From Hippophae tibetana (Eukaryota > Streptophyta > Magnoliopsida > Rosales > Elaeagnaceae), in assembly GCA_037013495.1 (NCBI GenBank), contig CM072803.1, forward strand, positions 23,221,001 to 23,285,000: a DNA stretch of 64,000 nt, given 5' to 3'. Position numbers and translations under genes: made by a program. Under the pieces are notes generated by a model. That model saw nothing but the letters and a program-made list of their open reading frames with translations, had not been told where the DNA came from and did no database searches. Of this stretch, positions 47,706 through 59,210 are shown in pieces; position 1 is the first letter of the stretch, and each line of letters begins with the position of its first letter.

Positions 47706-47970
47706 TTGGTGCAATAAAAAAGGGTTTTTATTAGGATATAGGAGATTTATAGAGTTTAATGGTAGTTTTCTTAGAGATCCACACAAAGGAACTCTACTAT
47801 CAGTCATTCTTACATATGCCAATAACCATATATATCTAATAGTGTATGTTGTGGCTAAAGGTGAGGGTAGGTATATTTGGTTGTGGTTTACATCTTTGAG
47901 GTGGTGTATTATCATACCACCTAAAGAAATCACACTTACCATCCTTGTAATAGCTACTATTACCACAACT
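46054..47970 (+). pseudogene. MULE transposase pseudogene
   Basis: Three ordered parts are visible. The N-terminal part (46054-46250: FTIEMHISDSFMIENGNK, GGNLHYCDYF) matches the start of plant MULE transposases and continues in shifted frames to VVDVFNTYE near 46365. After a 587-bp insert comes an acidic linker (EEYYDDEDSVENN). A DNA-binding/pre-transposase part follows (about 47380-47580: KKYHKNEMHTCVLNYD, FIAKKFLKMFKNN). The catalytic MULE domain is partial (about 47700-47880: KKGFLLGYRRFIEFNGSFL, ANNHIYLIVYVVAKGEG, WLWF). The first catalytic Asp of the usual LDG motif is Asn (codon at 47758). Frameshifts, stops, a TA microsatellite (about 47672-47701) and loss of the C-terminal half, including the zinc finger, make it inactive. 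Confidence 0.85.
46370..46956. mobile_element. MITE-like insert with TGAGCAA ends inside the MULE
   Basis: A 587-bp AT-rich block starts TGAGCAAATAAATTTG and ends with ATTCAAATTCAT-like sequence and TTGCTCA, so its ends are inverted (TGAGCAA...TTGCTCA). Both edges fall exactly where transposase homology stops and resumes. The TGAGCA terminus and repeated GATTTGGATTGG-type interior resemble common non-autonomous hAT-like elements of dicots. No target duplication could be confirmed. Confidence 0.6.
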
Positions 47971-48424
47971 GTTATCATTCTAAGAATTTGAAAACAAATC
48001 AGATACTTGAATAAATTCAACAAAAAAATAAATAGCATGCAAATTACACAACCTTATCTTATCATATGAAAAGAAACGTCTCCTAGGATTTGATTCCGTC
48101 CATGAATAAATCAATTTTGTAGGTTTGCTACAGAAATAGTAGGTTACGTTTTCAGAGCATACATAATTAAAAAAACTCATTTTGATATCAAAAGAGAGCA
48201 CGAAAAAAGTGGACTATTTTTTAAAGGAAAATCAATGACAAGAAATTGAGGGATATGATTTTAATAGTGTGTTCGAAAATTTCTAGTTTGATTCCATTCC
48301 ACTAGCTTGATTTTCCATTGAAATTTCACCAGTTGTTATTGGTTATAATAAAGGAAAATCATGCGGGAAGGCCAACCTCTAATTCCTTTTGGATGGGAAA
48401 TATGAGAATTGTTGAAAATCCTCC

Positions 48425-48599
48425 TTAGGCACATGAAAGGTATATTCCAAAAATCATGATTATTATTCTTTTTTTGTAAATTTTGGAATCATTTCCAAAA
48501 AATGGTATTAAATAAAAACCATTCCAAAATATGGATTAAAAGGGGTATCAATTGCAAAACATGTATATTTGTACAATACCAAACCTAATTATTCCTTAA
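48425..48599 (-). repeat. Right terminal inverted repeat of the MULE
   Basis: Ends AATACCAAACCTAATTATTCCTTAA, the reverse complement of the left-end motif order TTAAGG...GGTATT. Confidence 0.75.
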
Positions 48600-50651
48600 A
48601 ATGAAGGGTTGGATATGTCTTCTATTGACTCACCACCAAAAATTAAAATAACTAATAAAACATACATCATTATATCATGTGTTTGATTAATCCTGAAATC
48701 TTGGGTCTATATTAGATTTTTATTTTAAGCTGAATTTTCTATATCAATTTTAGACATTAACATAGTAACCACAATTTTGACAAATCTCTCTCTTTGACCT
48801 TCTTACCACTAAAGCACGTTCCAATGCCACATATGAAGTAATACCTCTTGGCCTTGTTGAAGGGAATGTAATCTTTACCACTGCTCCAATTTCTTAATGC
48901 TCCTTCTGTTTTGAAGTTGTCATATCTACTTTGGTTCACCTCAAAGACATTGTTTTTACTGTGTCACCTGATGCTTAAATGCTGGTTTAAAAAAAAATTA
49001 AAACAAAGATTTTTGTAGGATTGATAGTGCTCAAGTTTATGTTGTTTTAAAAAACACTGACTTAATACACTTTTGATTGTTTTTTTTTTTATAAATAAAT
49101 GCACTTAAATACATCATTTTAAGATATAATAGTAAACAATACTTAATGTCTAAACAAAAAATCTTGGAAGGCATAATTGAATTAATAATTCAAATGATAT
49201 TTATCATTAATATGATTTTAAAACGTAACATCAAATCTTATAAAAAGTTTTCATAGGTTTTTTTTGTAAAAGAAAAAAGAAATAAGGAAAACTTAGGAAA
49301 CAACTTTTCCTATTTGTTTTATATAACTCATACTCGCCCCCAAATAATTGAAATTAGAACCCAAACCATCAAAATGAATACCATATTATAAAAATTCTTG
49401 TTATAAAGTTAAAACAAAAGTTACAAGGAAAAAACGGGTAAATATGTATATACAAAAAGAAGTTAATTTATAAAAGGTTTGCCTATATTTTGTTTTTCAA
49501 AAGAGTAAACAATTTCATTAAAACAGTCAAAAAGCCAGGAGAAAGTACATCTAGATTACATTCACAAATAATAACTGTAAAATGTAAAAATAAAATAAAT
49601 ACTAGTAAAAACCCACAGATTCTATTTTCATTTACAATTAAGTAGCATAGGAACCACTAGATCCAATAGCTAGTAAACAAAGTGGTCAACAATTTAATAA
49701 AAAGTTTTAAGTCTAGAATGGTTTAAATGACATATTTTTACTTGATATTTGAGATGTGATATTTTTGTAACAGAGCATTATTAGAATATAAAAAAAAATC
49801 TATTTTTCTTCAAATTATTTCCATATTAGACATTTTTCCACCATTGAAATTCAATGCCCCCCTCGATCACACCTTTTAAAATTACACTCCCACCCTTCAA
49901 TTATATCCCTATTAGACATAATCAAGTAGGTGACTGATGTGGGGGTGTTCGTTAGACGTAGAGATAGAGGTGGAGGTGCTCTCTTCCAGAAAGAGGCTAT
50001 CGTGAGGTTGGATTCTTACAAGTAGGATGGAGATGAAATGAAATGGTTAAATAGAAGTTAAGGTGTTCAAATCTAAGGGGTTTTTTTTCTTTCTTTCTAA
50101 TTATATCTTTTGATATTTCAATTTTACACTCCAATAATTCATGTGACTGAAAAAATTATGTCATTTTGATGGTTCTTTACTTGTTTGGATTCTGGAGCTT
50201 TAATATACTTAGTGTGCTAATGGCTTAAGTCAATCATTAGTAATTAAGTTGCACTTTTTCTATAGTTAGAGGATAATTTCAGCAATTTTCCCATAAATAT
50301 ATGGAGACTAGCCATGATATATACTCTTAGAGGGTAAATACAACCATCACACAATGCGTTATCCAGCATCATCATAATTTAACAGAGGATTAAATTCCCA
50401 TATAGAAGAAAACACCACTGATCCTTGCAAAACAGACACTAAAGAGAGCGCAAGGAAATAACAAAATGAAGTCAAAAAATATAGTGTCCAACACAACACA
50501 TGCACACCAAGACACAAACCTAAATAAAACAAACAAAACACTTTCTTCCCAAAAATAGCCTAGATATGAATTTAAGCACATAAAATGACTGAGAACGAAA
50601 TGATATTAAGAAAAAAATAACAGAATCAATCAGGATCAATATCTTCTATAG
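48600..50651. other. Intergenic DNA between the MULE and the TRIM
   Basis: AT-rich sequence with no supported gene. Overlapping minus-strand frames at 50359-50581 and a frame at 48757-48939 lack recognisable domains. Nothing else stands out. Confidence 0.6.
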
Positions 50652-50990
50652 TGTTAAGTTTTTTTCAGTCTCACATCAACCAAGAGTTTGACAGTAGTGT
50701 TACTCATAAGTTTGGACAATTCTTAACTCAATAATATCTTATTAGGTTGAGTTAGGCATGAGTTTCTAACATGGTATCAGAGCTAGGCCTAGCTTGATCG
50801 GTGACTTGAGCTTTATCCTTAACAGTCTCGCTGTGGTTTTGTGAGACCACTTCTATCCGTGTGGAGGGGTTGTTAAGTTTTCTTCAGTCTCACATCGGTC
50901 AAGAGTTTAACAACAGTATTATTTATAAGTTTTATCAACCCTTAACTCAATGAGATCCTATTGGATTGAATTAGGCCTACGTTTCTAACA
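50652..50990 (+). mobile_element. TRIM retrotransposon (339 bp, complete)
   Basis: Two 120-bp LTRs (50652-50771 and 50871-50990) both begin TGTTAAGTTTT and end GTTTCTAACA. Between them lie only 99 bp: a perfect primer-binding site TGGTATCAGAGC (50772-50783), complementary to the initiator methionine tRNA, directly after the left LTR, and a polypurine tract (GTGGAGGGG) just before the right LTR. Size, ends and lack of coding sequence define a terminal-repeat retrotransposon in miniature. Movement needs proteins from another element. The LTRs differ at roughly 20 positions. No 5-bp target duplication remains (TATAG on the left, TGTAA on the right). Confidence 0.93.
50772..50783 (+). promoter_or_regulatory. 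tRNA-iMet primer-binding site of the TRIM
   Basis: TGGTATCAGAGC immediately follows the CA end of the left LTR. This 12-mer is the standard complement of the 3' end of plant initiator tRNA-Met. Confidence 0.92.
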
Positions 50991-51750
50991 TGTAACAACT
51001 TTAGAGATGGTATTTGGAACTTCTTGCAACGTAGACAAGCTCCCATTGATGGAAAAACTAGGATTATCATAATTTTCAACGTGTGTGTTCTTATTGATCA
51101 CATGTAAATTGTGATTGAAATTCCATGGAGCTCTATTCAATGCTTACTAAAGCTCTCCTACAACCTCAAATTTAAACATAAATGTATAGCAATTAAATGC
51201 TCTTAGATCAATTTTACCATACCTTTTTCGATTCTTGGAGAAAACGTTAAGCACAGCATTAGTATTGATAGATTTTTCAAAAAATGATTTTTCCATCCAA
51301 GCTCATCATCAAGCTTTACCATTATATCTAAGTCAAATCTTCTATTGCGGAGCTATTTTCTCTAGGTTATTAGACCTTGCAAAAAACAACACATGGCTGG
51401 AATGTGACTCTAGATAGAAAGTAGCGAACTCTCGGATAAAATTCTGGTGACAAAGATCAGAAAATATAGTGGTAGAGGTGAAAGTGGAAGTGGGGAGAAA
51501 TATCCTGATGGATATGGGGTGAGAAATATAACAAGTTATTTAATATTTATTAAAGGAATAAGTTGGAATAACAAGTTATTATAATACAAAGATAACACAT
51601 ACTTTTTTGAACTTAGGTTGTGTTTGGTTGGGTTGAAAAAAGAGTTAAGAAAAAATCGATTTCTAAAAAAGAAGGAATCATAATTTATTCTCCCTTCTTT
51701 AGGAATCATGATTCCATTCACATCTCAATTTTTTTTCAATTTTATCTCCA

Positions 51751-51992
51751 CCTTAAATATAACCTTAAACTCAAAACCCAAAACCTAAAACCCTAAATCT
51801 CAAAACCTTAAATCCCAAAACATTAAACCCTAAACCTTAAACATTAAAACCCTAAAATATAAATCTCTAATCCCTAAACCCTAAATCTCAAATACCAAAA
51901 CCTTAAAGCTTAAATCACAAATCCAAAATCCTAAAATCCAAAATCCCAAATCCTAAAACCCTAAACCCTAAATCTCAAAATCCTAAATCCTA
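51751..51992. repeat. Degenerate interstitial telomere-like repeat
   Basis: About 240 bp are built from variants of CCCTAAA, such as AAACCCTAAACC, AAACCCTAAATCTC and AAAATCCCAAATCC, always on the same strand. Perfect CCCTAAA units are mixed with decayed ones. This is an internal remnant of plant telomere repeat. Confidence 0.85.
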
Positions 51993-53263
51993 TTTTGAAA
52001 AATAATAATTTTAATAATATATTTTTTTTTAAGTAATAATTATTTTAAAAAATGATTTCAATAATGTATTTTGTGTGACGAAAAAATAATAATTAAATGA
52101 TATTATTTAAACTTTACTGAATATATGAGTATTAAGATAATTTACAGTTTTTTACATTCCATTCTAGTGGAAAATCAAACAACATTGTTTCCTTTTCATT
52201 TCATTCTCATTCTAATTTCAATTTCGATTCCGATTTCATTATGTGAATCAAATGTCACCTTAATAAGTTATTTTTATTTGTAATATAAGAATTAAATATA
52301 AATTCAATATGTTTATTAAGTTGGTATGATGTGTTCATTCAAGGAGTCTACTACAACACCTTGGTTGTAAAATTTTGTTTTAAAAATACAATGTGAGTGA
52401 CATTTAATTAAGAAAATTGAAAAATATTAGTCATTTAAATTGATAATTACCATATAGTTTAATTGAATATATAAAAGGTACAAAAATGATTTTCAATTAT
52501 AAATATGTAAATAATATAATTATTAAAAAATTTAAAAATTGATATAATAATTTAGTAATAAAGCTCACTCAAGTTAATACATTACAATATTAAATAATAA
52601 AGGTTTATATATAGGATAGAAGTTCATATTACTCCTTTTACTTATAAAAAAGATGTCATTTATTTTTCTAATTTTGAAAATATGATATTTAGTACATTTA
52701 CTTTTTAAAATGATGTCAAAACGATATATTTAATAATTTTAAATTTATTTAAAAATAAATAAAAATTATCAATAATATTCCAATCATAAAATGAGGGTAA
52801 AAAAATGTTGTAATTTTATCAATTATATTTATAATTTTTTTATTTGATAGGATTAAACAAATGATGAAAATAATCTCACAAATATTTGTTTAATTTTTTT
52901 ATATCAATAAAAAGTTTTTTGTAATTTTTTTCATAAATAAAAGAATTAATAAACAACTTTTTTAAAAGTAAAAAAACTAATGAATATATTTTTTATAAGT
53001 AAAAAGTTTAACGAGTAAATCTTTAAAATTAAAAAACTAAATAATGCTTTTAATATAATAAAATTGAATTTCATGTCACATTTATATATATGTGTGTGTT
53101 TTCTCACACTCTTAGAATGAAAAATGAATTTCATATCTTAATAAACTGCAGTTGGGCCGGGTTAAGTAAAGCCCAATTCACAAAGAAGAAGAAAAGGAAT
53201 AGAGAGACGCAAAACCAAAACCCTCGAAAGAAAATTTGAGGGGAAAATTAAGAAAATTGAAGA
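51993..53263. other. Intergenic DNA left of the small membrane protein gene
   Basis: AT-rich with no supported gene. The last 150 bp (GGCCGGGTTAAGTAAAGCCC onwards) are more balanced in composition and form the promoter and leader of the following gene. Confidence 0.6.
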
Positions 53264-54319
53264 ATGGGCAGCGAGACTAAAACCAATGGCATCAATGGTG
53301 GAGGGGGTTTTAGGGCAAAAATAGATCACGCCCTTTACAGTGGCGACAAGAAGCACGTCGTTGCTGGTATTGCTATCATCAGCGTCATCTTTGGCGTTCC
53401 TTGGTATCTTATGAGTCGAGGTTCGTAATTTTTACCATGAATTTTCAGCTGTTATTGTTTTTTTCCTATGAAATTTGTGGTGCTGCTCAATCAAGTCTTG
53501 TGATTTTTGTGCTTGGACTGATTTTCTTACAGTATATTTATGGTTGAGCTGTTATGTTTTGATATCTCATTTCTATTTTGGGATTTTTGTGCTCTTGACT
53601 GATTTACTTCCAATATATTTATGAGTAATTGAGAAGGTGGACATTTTTTTAGTTTATTTCTTTATTTGATGCTTGTTGTCCCTATTCCTTGGATATGGTA
53701 TGATGATTCGATAAAATATCATACATTTTTTATTCCAGATAGTTGAAGGATTATTATGAATGGTTCAGAAAATAATTGTGGAATGTCCGTCTAATCCTAA
53801 TTTCTAAAATAATTAAAAAATATATCTTCATGCTAGTATGTTACTATTAAAATGCTAATGTTTATTTTTTCTGTTGAATCTTGATTTAGATTTTAGTCAA
53901 CTTTGATAAGTAATACATTCTTGCGATCATTATGTTGTGAATAGAGAAACCATATCTTTAAAAGAGCATGTTATTTTTCGGAAATTGCATAATATAAACT
54001 TGAGATTAGAACAATGTTACATTCTAATATGAAATATGCATAAATTCAATTACACACCTAACTCTTTCCTTTAGAACAAAGGATAACAATATTACTGGAA
54101 AAGGGTTGGACACGTAACTCAGTTATAATGCTGTGTGATTGTAGTCACATATGCGAATATCTTTGGTCATAACTTTTTTATGGTATGTATATAGTTGCAA
54201 TCTGAAGTTACTTGCCTTCTCTTGCAGGGGCAAAACATCAGTCTCATCAAGATTATGTGGAAAGAGCTGATAAATTACGTAGCCAAAGACTTTCATCAAC
54301 TCAATCATCTGCTAAGTAA
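53264..54319 (+). CDS. Small conserved plant membrane protein, 82 aa (2 exons)
   Basis: Exons 53264-53420 and 54228-54319 are joined in phase 1 across a GT-AG intron of 807 bp. The protein has a Gly-rich N-terminus, the segment FRAKIDHALYSGDKKHVVAG, one membrane helix (about 33-52, VVAGIAIISVIFGVPWYLM) and a basic, polar tail (HQSHQDYVERADKLRSQRL). Proteins of this length and pattern recur across land plants as uncharacterised one-span membrane proteins. Their short size and positive tail would fit a mitochondrial or ER membrane, but this is inference. The start was chosen because it is the first ATG and is followed by MGSETK and the conserved region. The gene was too fragmented to appear as one open frame, but splice sites and conserved protein character support it. 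Confidence 0.8.
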
Positions 54320-55039
54320 TGACCTTTTCATTGCTTTCTATTAGGGGCTGAAATAGGAGCTTTTGTTTTTTGGCATTCTTCTTTCAAACTCTTTGCATAA
54401 AGAGTGGCATTCTCAAAAGCCTTGAGAAGAACACTTTAGGAAGCAATTTAATGAGTGAGTCATGTTTCTTGCATCAATATGAGTCTTGTTGATGAAACCT
54501 TGTAAACCTTTTAATACAGTACCAATAAACAAAGCCTATTTGCTGTTGAAGACATTTCTCAATCATTTATTGTTCTACTTGTTGAGCATGTTGTCGTTCC
54601 TAACTCTCTTTTTTGGTAATATATATTTTATATAGCCTCTCATAAGCTTTGGAGAATACCCGTAGATGTGGACTTTTGTCAATGTTTGATAAGGATAATA
54701 TCAAAAATACTCCTAAGGTTTCAAAAAAATTAAAATATAATCCTTTAACATAGCGGAAGCTAAATCTAATAGAAATAAATAATAATATTCTTAAAAATGG
54801 TAGTAGAAATAATAGAAAGTCAAGAAATGATAAACGAAGTAATAGTAGAATCATAAATAGAAGACATCGAATGATGCTTTTTATATGAAATAGTAATAAG
54901 TAAAAAGAAATTAAAAAAATAAAATAAAATTTTAAAGAAAATGATGGATTTAAGCATTAATAACACATGCAAAAGGAATGTATATACCATTAATTGAAAA
55001 TTATATTATATTGAATAAACTATCTAAAAAATTTTAAAA

Positions 55040-55320
55040 GGATAAAGAAAAAATTGGATACATTCATATATTAGGCATTCAAATACTAATACATACTCAC
55101 TTTCGAGAAGGAATAGATACACCAATAAAAATAGCATTATTATATAACATAATAATAAATAAGAAAGATGTTTATTAGAAATAATCCATGGTAATTTAGG
55201 ATATCAAAAACTAAAATTTATAGTATACCATAGGTTTGCTATTAATATCCATGACAAAAACTTAAACATAATATTAAGTCTAGTTTATGAAATTGAAATA
55301 AGAGATTTAATAAAAAAAGA
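55040..55320 (+). pseudogene. Caulimovirid movement-protein-like fragment
   Basis: Motifs of the 30K-type movement protein are recognisable in shifting frames: FREGIDTPIKIALLYN and RFAINIHDKNLN, followed by SLVYEIE. In intact viruses this protein widens plasmodesmata for cell-to-cell spread. This copy has several stops. Confidence 0.7.
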
Positions 55321-57289
55321 AATCATCAATTTTCAATATATTACTTAGTAGAATATTCTTTGACAAACAACCATAATAATTCAATATATGGACAAAATAA
55401 ATTTATGAAAATACACAAAACCTCTCAAGAACTTGGACAAATAATGCAATCAAAAATACTAACATATTTTGAAATAAAAGAGGAATGTTACTTAGATATC
55501 AAGGAAAAATCTTTGATATTAGGGAGAAAAAGTAATATTGTTAAAAATTATATTAATATTTACTTTTATAAACTATAATACCAATATTTATTTTTATAGA
55601 CTATGAAGTAGAAACTTCTAACCAAGATGAAGTAAAAGTAATGAAGATATTAGTTAAATGATGTCATATTAGGAAAATCATAACATTTAAAGATAAAGTA
55701 AAAAATATATATTTAGAAGTAAATAGAAGCCTAGTAGACATAGAAAAAAATTAACCAATATTACTTGAAGCCTTAAAGCTTTTAACAGAGGAAATTAATT
55801 TAGTCCAGGAAGTAAACACAAAATACCTACAAAGTATAATAAAAACACAAAAAGAATTATTAAAGGAAATAAATGAATGTGGTTATAATAAAATTCGATA
55901 AGATATATATATGGAATTTACAGAACTAAGAAAAGAAGTAGAAGCAATAATATTGTATGTCATAATTATGATCCCCTAGAAAGATTAGAAATAGAATCAT
56001 TTATGAGATCAGATGTCCTGATTCCTAAAAATGAGAAAAGAGAAAATGAAAAAAAAAATCTAATGAAATAGATATAATTTCAATATAATGGAATATAAGA
56101 AAAAATTAGAGAAACAATTTATGAACCTCGAAAATAGGGATATAGAAAAATTAGTTAGTTTATTAAAACTAACTAATGAATAATTAAATAACATCGAGAT
56201 GAAAAACTTTGCACAAACAAAGAAGAAGATGATATGACTAACCAATGAGACTAATTATGAACCAGAAATCATGATCCCAAAAGGTCATATGAAATCGATT
56301 TCATTACCAGTTCCTTAGCAAGGAGAAACATCTAACCCACACAAGGAGGAAAGAAGTAGGCAAAGGTAAAGAAAGTCTGACACCATATATAGAAGAAGAC
56401 AACCACCTAAAATAAAAGAAATATTGCATTAGGAAACTGAAGTAGTATCTTATCATAATTCAAACTCCATGATAATTACAAATATGATCTATTAGAAATA
56501 GATTGTATAAGAAATAGGAAGAAAATCTTAGATGAATGAGCTAGTGGTATGAGTGTGTTTATACAAACTTCTCAAACTATACAAATGAACCCTTCAATCT
56601 ATAGGATATTAGTAACTATTAAAATGACAGAAAATGTAAAATTTTGGTTTTTAAATTTAACAGACCAACAATATTTATTAATGCAAGGGAATATTCTCAC
56701 AAGATGAGAATACTTAGATATACTAATAAATGAAATATACAAGTAATTTATTGGAGAAGATAAAAGAAAAATTATTACTGAATATAGTGAAAATGAAATC
56801 AATGAAATCAAATAGCATCTAACAAATATAAAAATTTGTAACATGTGTTACATAGTTTTTTTTTTATTTGTGAATATAAATGTATTACCATAAATTATCA
56901 CCATCTATGCAAACAACTTCTAAGGATTTTTTTTCTTTCAAAAATTACCTAGAACATTACATAAGACCTTGATAGAAAGTTGGAATTAGAGAAATAGAGA
57001 AAGTATATCATATACCTTAAGAGGAAGAATAAGAAGCTTTAAAAGCTGGATAATTATTAAATGCCAAGAAAGAAATGAATATAAATAAATAAGAGAAAAT
57101 GATAAAATTTGTTATAATAACAGAAATTTTAGAATACCAAAAAATTATGAATGTAACATAAAACCTTACAAACATAAATATAAAAATTATAAAAAATATA
57201 AAAGAAGATTTAATAGGAAAACCTATAAGAAAAGATATTTTAGAAAAAAAAATATTTCTCCTAAAAATAGGAATTATTGTCCTTCACGA

Positions 57290-57360
57290 AAGAAAAAATG
57301 CAAATATTAGATCTATAATAAATAATGACATTATGTCAACGAATGTCCAAGCAAGGTCAA
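57290..57360 (+). pseudogene. Caulimovirid coat-protein zinc-finger fragment
   Basis: A basic run is followed by a CxC...HYVNEC pattern that fits the CX2CX4HX4C finger at the end of caulimovirid coat proteins. Two codons within it are stops, and one Cys position is lost or shifted. Confidence 0.65.
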
Positions 57361-58119
57361 CATATAAAATAATTTCCACAAAAAACAAAAATCTTAGATA
57401 CAAGCTAATATGTGTGTAGCAAGTAAATATGTGTTTTTAAAATAACATTAGAAACCGACACCAAAAGATTTAATTGTAAGAATTATTAATAATATTACAA
57501 TAAATAGTAATAAAGTTTTAAAAGATATAGATATAATGATAAGAGAAGAAAAATTTCACATTCTTACCATACATCAACAAGAAACATGAGTTGATTTATT
57601 AATAGAAAATAATTTCCTAAATTTATAACAACCTTTTACACAATATTTAAATAAAATAAGTCTAAAAATATTAGATGATTATACCATTTATGTCTCAAAA
57701 ATAAGAAAAGTTTTAACTGTATAAAACTTACCTTTTATGCAATAACATAAAAAAAACGAAAATATGGTGAGATAGAACAACAAAAACATTATTTAAAAAA
57801 TATTTCATTAGATATAGAAGAGAAACAAAACTTTTTTCTCAATAAAATATAGGAAAATAAACCCTAACAAGCATAAGAAAACTATTAAAAACAGTAAGTT
57901 CAAAAAATCCTTTGGATCCAAAAATAAATAAATCTAAGACAATTATCAATATAAAATTAAAAGACATTGACAAGTTTATAAGATTAAAACCAATGATTTA
58001 TACTCTAGAAGACATGATTGAGTTTGAAAATAAATTCAACAACTTCTCGAATTTAAAGTCATAATATCAAGTAATTCACCTCACTTTATTCCAGTACTTC
58101 TAGTTGGAAAAAAGCTAAA

Positions 58120-59210
58120 AAAGAAGGGAAAACGGTAATAAACTTTAAAACATTGAATAAAGAAATCATTGATGATAGATACTTTATTTCAAAGAAAGAA
58201 GAATTATTATCATTAATAAAAATGAATTTTGTCAAATAAAATTGGATGAAGAAACTCAAAAATTAACGACATTTAGTTACTCCTAAGGGCAATTATAATG
58301 GATTGTTGTATCATTTGGACTAAAACAAACTCCATGTATCTTTCAAAGATATATGGATAACATCTTCAAAAAATTACAAAATATTTGTTGTGTCTATATA
58401 GATAATATTTTGATTTTCAATAATTAATAAAATAAACATTATTTAGATATTATTAATATACTACAAAAATATAGGAAATAAAGCTTATACTCTTTGAAAT
58501 GAAAACAATACTTGCTCAACAAAAAATTAAGTATTTGAGGTTGAAAATTGAAGATAGAAAACATAATCTATAACCCTATTAACAACATTCAAGGTTTTTC
58601 TAGTAAATGAGAAGATAAAAATAAATTACAAAGATTTTTAGGATATTTGACATATGTAGAAACATATATCAAAAAACTTGAAGAAATAAGGAAACCTTTA
58701 CATGAAAAATTGAAAAAAATATCATATTTGGAAATAGATAGAACAAGATACTTTATATATGGATAAGATAAAATAAAAAGTAAAAAATTTGCCAACTTTA
58801 TACCATTCAAGGCTAGATGATAAAATAATAATTGAAACAGATGTTTCACTAGAATATTGAGGAGCAGGTTTTAATGCAATAGTAAATAAAAAAGATAAAT
58901 ATCTTTGTAGATATACATCGGAATCTTTTAAAGATCAAAAGTTAAATTACCATAGTAATGAAAAAGAATATTTAATAGTTAAAAGAGTTATTAAGAAATT
59001 TGTAATACATGTTATAAATTCTAGATTTATTGTGAGAAAAGATGACAAGAATTTTAGTTATTTCTTAATAACTAATATTGTAGGTAATTACAAGCAAGGA
59101 AGATTAGTAAGATGGTAACAGTGGTTTAACCACTACAATTTTGATGCTAAACATCTTCGAGGAAATAAGAATAGTTTAGAAGATGCTCTTACTATGGAAT
59201 TAACACTTTT
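58120..59210 (+). pseudogene. Caulimovirid reverse transcriptase and RNase H fragments
   Basis: RT motifs: VINFKTLNKEIIDDRYF, then after a deletion QIKLDEETQKLTTF, FGLKQTPCIFQRYMDNIF and YIDNILIF. RNase H motifs: LCRYTSESFKDQKLNYHSNE, EYLIVKR and QGRLVRW, then HLRGNKNSLEDAL. Loss of the DCKSGFW block and the Asp-to-Asn change in the YxDD box remove activity. The arrangement matches plant pararetroviruses, which replicate through RNA without an integrase. Confidence 0.85.

Larger units (their letters stand above)
44925..48599 (+). mobile_element. Mutator-like element (MULE) with long terminal inverted repeats
   Basis: The left end (44925 to about 45112) and the reverse complement of the right end (about 48425-48599) align over roughly 180-200 bp. 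Shared blocks in order are TTAAGG, TTTGGTATT, ACATGTTTTGCAATT, CCATATTTT, ATTCCAAAATTTACAAA, AATCATG and CATGTGCC or CACATGCC. Such long inverted ends are typical of Mutator elements. The transposase remnant inside (46054-47970) is of the MuDR/MULE family, which confirms the class. A perfect 9-bp target duplication was not found, and the two ends have diverged, so the insertion is old. A MITE-like insert and a TA microsatellite interrupt it. Confidence 0.85.

Noticed and set aside
50359-50581. Two overlapping minus-strand frames that look like membrane protein
   Set aside because: Hydrophobic composition comes from T-rich DNA; two frames open together, no domain recognised.
50652-50990. Cassandra-type TRIM with 5S rRNA promoter
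   Set aside because: LTRs are only 120 bp and show no 5S-like internal control sequence.
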